Source of the DNA: Allomuricauda sp.
GTDB lineage: Bacteria > Bacteroidota > Bacteroidia > Flavobacteriales > Flavobacteriaceae
Assembly: GCF_002699205.1 (NCBI RefSeq)
Contig: NZ_PABT01000012.1
Span: 1-54,003, forward strand
Length of the DNA stretch: 54,003 nucleotides
Direction: 5' to 3'
In this document: positions 50,752-54,003 of the stretch, piece by piece
How the letters are laid out: each line of letters starts with the position of its first letter
How positions within the stretch are numbered: the first letter of the stretch is position 1
Position numbers and translations under genes: made by a program
Notes under the pieces: generated by a model
Database searches by the model: none
What the model saw: the letters and a program-made list of their open reading frames with translations, nothing else
Told to the model about the DNA's origin: nothing

Positions 50752-51378
50752 ATGAAAACATCTTATAAAAATATATACGACATCCTGAAGCTCAACCGCT
50801 TTATTGTTTTGACATTCGTTATTGGGGCCGTACTTACCTGTATTGTTTCCGTACTCATGGTCATCAAACTGCACAAGGAGACCGTGGGCAGTGCATTTGT
50901 GGTCAATTCGGACGGTAGCGTGATTCCCTTGAAATTGGTCTCCCAACGGGAAAATCTGAACGTGGAGGCACTGGCCCATCTGGAACTGTTCCATAGGTAT
51001 TTCTACAACATCGATGCGAGCAATTACGAAAGTAATCTGGAAAAGGCATTGTGGTTGGGGAACAGTTCGGTTGATGCCCTGTACCGCCAGAAAAAGGTCG
51101 ATGGGGTCTATAACCGTTTGTTGCAGTATTCGCTGGTGCAAAAAGTGTTGAGCATTGAATCCAAAGTGGATATTCAACACGAACCCTACAAATTTGAGAC
51201 CAGGACCGTTTTTGAAATCAATAGAGGGTCTGTAACCGATACCTATGAACTTTTCACCACGGGCAGCCTTATCAAGGTGGACAGGAACTTTCCTAACAAT
51301 ACCCACGGGTTGCTCATTACCGACTTTTTTGAAAAAACATTAAAAAAAATAAGAACAGATGAAAGTAGAAAAGAATAA
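50752..51378 (+). CDS. traK: Conjugation protein TraK (VirB8-like)
   Basis: A 208-aa protein with one N-terminal membrane helix (FIVLTFVIGAVLTCIVSVLMVIKL) and a periplasmic domain, the layout of TraK/VirB8 scaffold proteins. It overlaps traM by 20 bp. Confidence 0.85.
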   Translation: MKTSYKNIYDILKLNRFIVLTFVIGAVLTCIVSVLMVIKLHKETVGSAFVVNSDGSVIPLKLVSQRENLNVEALAHLELFHRYFYNIDASNYESNLEKALWLGNSSVDALYRQKKVDGVYNRLLQYSLVQKVLSIESKVDIQHEPYKFETRTVFEINRGSVTDTYELFTTGSLIKVDRNFPNNTHGLLITDFFEKTLKKIRTDESRKE

Positions 51379-52336
51379 ACTCATCTTTTCCATTGTATTG
51401 GTATGTATCCTACTTTTTATAGGAAGCTATGCCATGCTGGTATTGGGAGAGGATGAAGAACCGACCCTAGAGAACAACCAGGTTCCAGTGCCAGAACTGG
51501 AGGACGACCAAAAACAGTACGATTCCAAATTGGATGCCCTGAACGATTTAAAAGAAGTTAGGGAAACCAACGCCCCGAGCATCTACGATGAACGGCTGCT
51601 GGATTCCACGGGGGTATATGACCCGGATTTATTGGATAAAAAGAAAATGCGGCTGGTGGATAGTATCTACCAACAGGGGCAGATTAAATATTCGGAACAA
51701 TCCTATGAAAACATCAATCCGAGGTATAGGTCTTCAAAACCCACCATTGTGAAGGAAAGGGACACGATGGATGTCATTGACGGACAGGAAACTGAGGTCG
51801 GGGTCAAGGAACGTGCTTTGGAACACCAGCTCTTTTTTGCTTCCCATCCCATTGAGAATGATGATTTGAATGCAAAAAACACGGACGGTTTCATCTATGT
51901 CCGTGTGGATGGCACGCAGACCGTCAAGAATAATTATCGCCTACAGATGAGGCTTCTAAAGGATGCCGTTATTTATGGGCAGCATTATTCCAGGAACACA
52001 CCCATTTATGGATTTGTCAGCTTTAAGCCCAATCGGACAATCATCGATATTGAAAACATCGACCATCGACCCGTAAAATTAAAGGCACATGACTATCAGG
52101 ACGGTATCGAGGGGATTTATGTAGAGAACAGCTTTAGGGCCGAGGTCACCAATGAAATCGTCGGCGATATGGTGGATGACATCAACATTGCCGGAGTGCC
52201 ACAGGTAAGCGGGTTTAAAAAGATTTTCCAGAGAAATCATCGCAATGTCAAGGTTACCATTACCGATAATTACAAACTCATTTTAAAAATATCCAAGACA
52301 AAATTTCAAGGAAAGCCCATGATGGGCAATTATTAA
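51359..52336 (+). CDS. traM: Conjugation protein TraM (VirB10-like)
   Basis: A 325-aa protein: one N-terminal membrane helix (LIFSIVLVCILLFIGSYAMLVLG), an acidic linker and a C-terminal beta domain (FIYVRVDGTQTVKNNYRLQMRLLKDAVIYG). Bacteroides TraM is usually somewhat longer; here the linker is short. It forms part of the channel spanning both membranes. Confidence 0.85.
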   Translation: MKVEKNKLIFSIVLVCILLFIGSYAMLVLGEDEEPTLENNQVPVPELEDDQKQYDSKLDALNDLKEVRETNAPSIYDERLLDSTGVYDPDLLDKKKMRLVDSIYQQGQIKYSEQSYENINPRYRSSKPTIVKERDTMDVIDGQETEVGVKERALEHQLFFASHPIENDDLNAKNTDGFIYVRVDGTQTVKNNYRLQMRLLKDAVIYGQHYSRNTPIYGFVSFKPNRTIIDIENIDHRPVKLKAHDYQDGIEGIYVENSFRAEVTNEIVGDMVDDINIAGVPQVSGFKKIFQRNHRNVKVTITDNYKLILKISKTKFQGKPMMGNY

Positions 52337-52346
52337 ACTTACTCTT

Positions 52347-53141
52347 ATGAAAACTTTTATCACATTATTGCTATTGGCCTTCACAATTTCCATACAGGCA
52401 CAGAAACCACTCGACACCATTTATGCCAATGACCGAAAGAACGTTGCTTTGTTCTTTCCTAATCCTATTCGACAGGGTATTACTGGAGCTTCCCATTTTG
52501 TGTTTACCTACAATCGGGAGAAGGAACAGTATTTCGGGCTGTTACAGGCAAAACCGGGAACCGAGAGCAATCTTTTGGCCGTTACCAGTGACGGCAAGGT
52601 GTATTCCTATATCTTGAAATATGCCGACAAACTTCCCAAATTGAACTACTTCATCCATGAAGATGAAAGTATCGGCAATGAAAGCCCCTTGATGGACATA
52701 CCCAAAGCTAAAAACACCGCTTCCAATGAGGATAGAACTGCCTATTATCAAAGGGCAAGTGAATATTTGCTCAGATCTGGTTCTGAAACCATTGCCACAA
52801 AACGTAAAGAAGGTATCCGGTTACGGTTGCGGAAAATGGTTTATGATGCTTCCGAAGTGTATCTGGTCATAGAGGTCAGGAACAAATCGGGTATCAATTT
52901 TGAAATCGACTATCTAAATGTGTACCGGACCAATGGCAACAACAAACGGAAAGCCTCTTTCCAAAGATTAGAGCAAGAAGCAATGTACAAACATAAAATG
53001 TCTAAGTCTATTGCCAATGGACAATCACAACGGTTTGTATTTGTACTTCCGAAGTTTGTCTTGGGCGATAATGAAAAACTGATGTTGGAGCTGAAGGAGC
53101 TGAACGGGAGCAGGAATGTGGTTTTGGAAAGTAATTTTTAA
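52347..53141 (+). CDS. traN: Conjugation protein TraN (DUF4138, VirB9-like)
   Basis: A 264-aa secreted protein with signal peptide (FITLLLLAFTISIQAQKP) and the TraN start DTIYANDRKNVALFFPNPI. It contacts TraM in the outer-membrane complex. It is the last tra gene in the window; traO, traP and traQ, which normally follow, are replaced by the unrelated gene at 53220 and an IS. Confidence 0.85.
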   Translation: MKTFITLLLLAFTISIQAQKPLDTIYANDRKNVALFFPNPIRQGITGASHFVFTYNREKEQYFGLLQAKPGTESNLLAVTSDGKVYSYILKYADKLPKLNYFIHEDESIGNESPLMDIPKAKNTASNEDRTAYYQRASEYLLRSGSETIATKRKEGIRLRLRKMVYDASEVYLVIEVRNKSGINFEIDYLNVYRTNGNNKRKASFQRLEQEAMYKHKMSKSIANGQSQRFVFVLPKFVLGDNEKLMLELKELNGSRNVVLESNF

Positions 53142-53176
53142 AATTTATCTCATCTTCACTTTTCTTTTATTAAGAG

Positions 53177-53184
53177 TATCTTTG
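53177..53184 (+). promoter_or_regulatory. Bacteroidetes-type -7 promoter element
   Basis: TATCTTTG matches TAnnTTTG and lies 36 bp after traN, before the gene at 53220, which therefore has its own promoter and is not part of the tra operon. Confidence 0.5.
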
Positions 53185-53219
53185 TTTAAAATGAAAACAA
53201 TCGTAATCCACTGAAAATA

Positions 53220-53897
53220 ATGGATATAAAATTATTTACCTATTCATTTTGGTGTAGTTGGCTGAAAGGTAAAATGAAAAATAAATCACATAATATTGGA
53301 ATAATAGCTTTTGGCTCTTTAATAGATGACCCCGGAGAGGAATTAGAACCATTTATAATAAAGAAGATTAAAAATGTAGATACTCCGTTTAAAATAGAAT
53401 ATGGAAGAAAAAGTAGCAAAAGAGGCAATGCACCTACTCTGATTCCTACCTCAAAAGGAGGGCAAATAGTTAAAGCTACACTACTGGTTCTATCCAATGA
53501 ATTAGAATTATGGGAAGCTAAAAATCTGCTCTATAGAAGAGAATTAAATAAAGTTGGAACTGATATTAAATACAGAGATAGAAAAAATCCAAATTCCAAT
53601 CAGCTAGTAATTGAAGAACATAGAAATGTTAAACATGTGGATGTTGCTTTAACCGCAAATTTTGGTTGCAACTTGCCAGAAATATCGCCAGAAATTTTAG
53701 CTGATTTAGCCATTGAAAGCTTTAATTCCAATGTAGTAGAAAATGGGAGAGATGGTATTTCCTATTTGAATAATAATATAGCTAATGGGATTATTACTCC
53801 AATGACAGAAGAATATGAAAATGCTATCCTACAAAAAATGGATGCGAACAGTTTGACAGAAATATTAGAAAGGGATGGCCTCGATTTTAATAGCTAA
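53220..53897 (+). CDS. Unknown protein, weakly like gamma-glutamylcyclotransferase fold
   Basis: A 225-aa protein, or 207 aa if the start is the ATG at 53274 (MKNKSHNIGIIAFGSLIDD). The beginning IGIIAFGSLIDDPGEELEPF recalls the GSL motif of AIG2/GGCT-like proteins, and the following strands and NLLYRRELNKVG fit loosely. Lower GC than the tra genes, own promoter and position beside an IS suggest a later arrival. Function cannot be assigned. Confidence 0.55.
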   Translation: MDIKLFTYSFWCSWLKGKMKNKSHNIGIIAFGSLIDDPGEELEPFIIKKIKNVDTPFKIEYGRKSSKRGNAPTLIPTSKGGQIVKATLLVLSNELELWEAKNLLYRRELNKVGTDIKYRDRKNPNSNQLVIEEHRNVKHVDVALTANFGCNLPEISPEILADLAIESFNSNVVENGRDGISYLNNNIANGIITPMTEEYENAILQKMDANSLTEILERDGLDFNS

Positions 53898-53907
53898 AAC
53901 TTAATGG

Positions 53908-54003
53908 GACTATCTCATAAAGTGTGTAAATAAAAAAATAGCGGGGGCATGCCCCCGCTATTTTTTTAACTTTAAATTTTCACACCATTATGAAGAACGA
54001 GGA
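53908..54003 (+). mobile_element. Partial insertion sequence, left end with transposase start
   Basis: 53908-53932 is the terminal repeat (reverse complement of 54-78). A perfect hairpin on AGCGGGGGCATGCCCCCGCT (53938-53961) follows, then ATG AAG AAC GAG GA at 53990 (Met-Lys-Asn-Glu...), which looks like the start of an IS256-family transposase. The window ends inside this gene. The hairpin lies upstream of the transposase and would stop transcription coming from the host side. Confidence 0.65.

Overview
The window looks like an accessory, mobile region of a Flavobacteriaceae-type Bacteroidota genome. The evidence is Bacteroidetes-type promoter -7 motifs (TAnnTTTG), low GC in most genes, a Bacteroidetes conjugation set (TraE/F/G/I/J/K/M/N, RteC, BfmA-type mobilization proteins, DUF5712-like relaxases) and czcA-czcC fusions. 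It is a mosaic of at least two mobilizable or conjugative units with cargo. Both window ends run into inverted copies of the same insertion-sequence end (1-78 and 53908-54003).

Layout. (1) 95-6316: a peptide-type export pair (HlyD adaptor and C39-peptidase ABC transporter) and a secreted protein ending in a TonB-type plug domain. (2) 6399-7540: an IS481-family element. (3) About 7560-14740: a mobilizable unit with relaxase, a BfmA-like gene cut by an in-frame TAG, an oriT-like site, an HTH protein, a tyrosine integrase and, between them, a sigma factor plus nuclease-dead Cas12f pair with a tracrRNA-like downstream region. (4) 14741-20250: a tRNA 3'-end remnant and an AbiE toxin-antitoxin locus whose toxin is split by a three-recombinase RIT element. 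(5) 20483-25940: ssb, radC-like gene, a second oriT, and intact bfmA, relaxase and coupling ATPase. (6) 25946-36120: a heavy-metal efflux cluster (fused RND pump/outer-membrane protein, adaptor, PII-like protein, two Fur-family regulators, P1B ATPase). (7) 36151-38900: RteC, HTH/excisionase-like and DnaC-like ATPase genes. (8) 38905-40694: a sigma factor / ImmA-IrrE peptidase operon. (9) 40839-45347: a type III CBASS (CD-NTase, HORMA, TRIP13, membrane NUDIX effector) with an arginase-fold UPF0489 gene. (10) 45434-53141: amidase and conjugation genes.

The outstanding system is at 10342-13266. A sigma-70-family protein with two region-4-like helix-turn-helix segments is followed after one base by a 365-aa Cas12f homologue. 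That protein has lost the RuvC-I Asp (Ser230) and RuvC-II Glu (Met323) and ends before the zinc finger and RuvC-III. Downstream lie two degenerate 41-bp repeats and a folded region with Cas12f-tracrRNA signatures. I read this as an RNA-guided transcription-activation system: guide RNA plus dCas12f directs a dedicated sigma factor, and hence RNA polymerase, to DNA. I recall recent reports of sigma-E/dCas12f partnerships in Bacteroidetes, so the principle may not be new. Its location on a mobilizable element, the duplicated region 4 and the 104-nt leader hairpin deserve attention.

Limits: everything was read by eye. Family names come from recognised motifs, not searches. The guide sequence and target of the dCas12f system were not identified.
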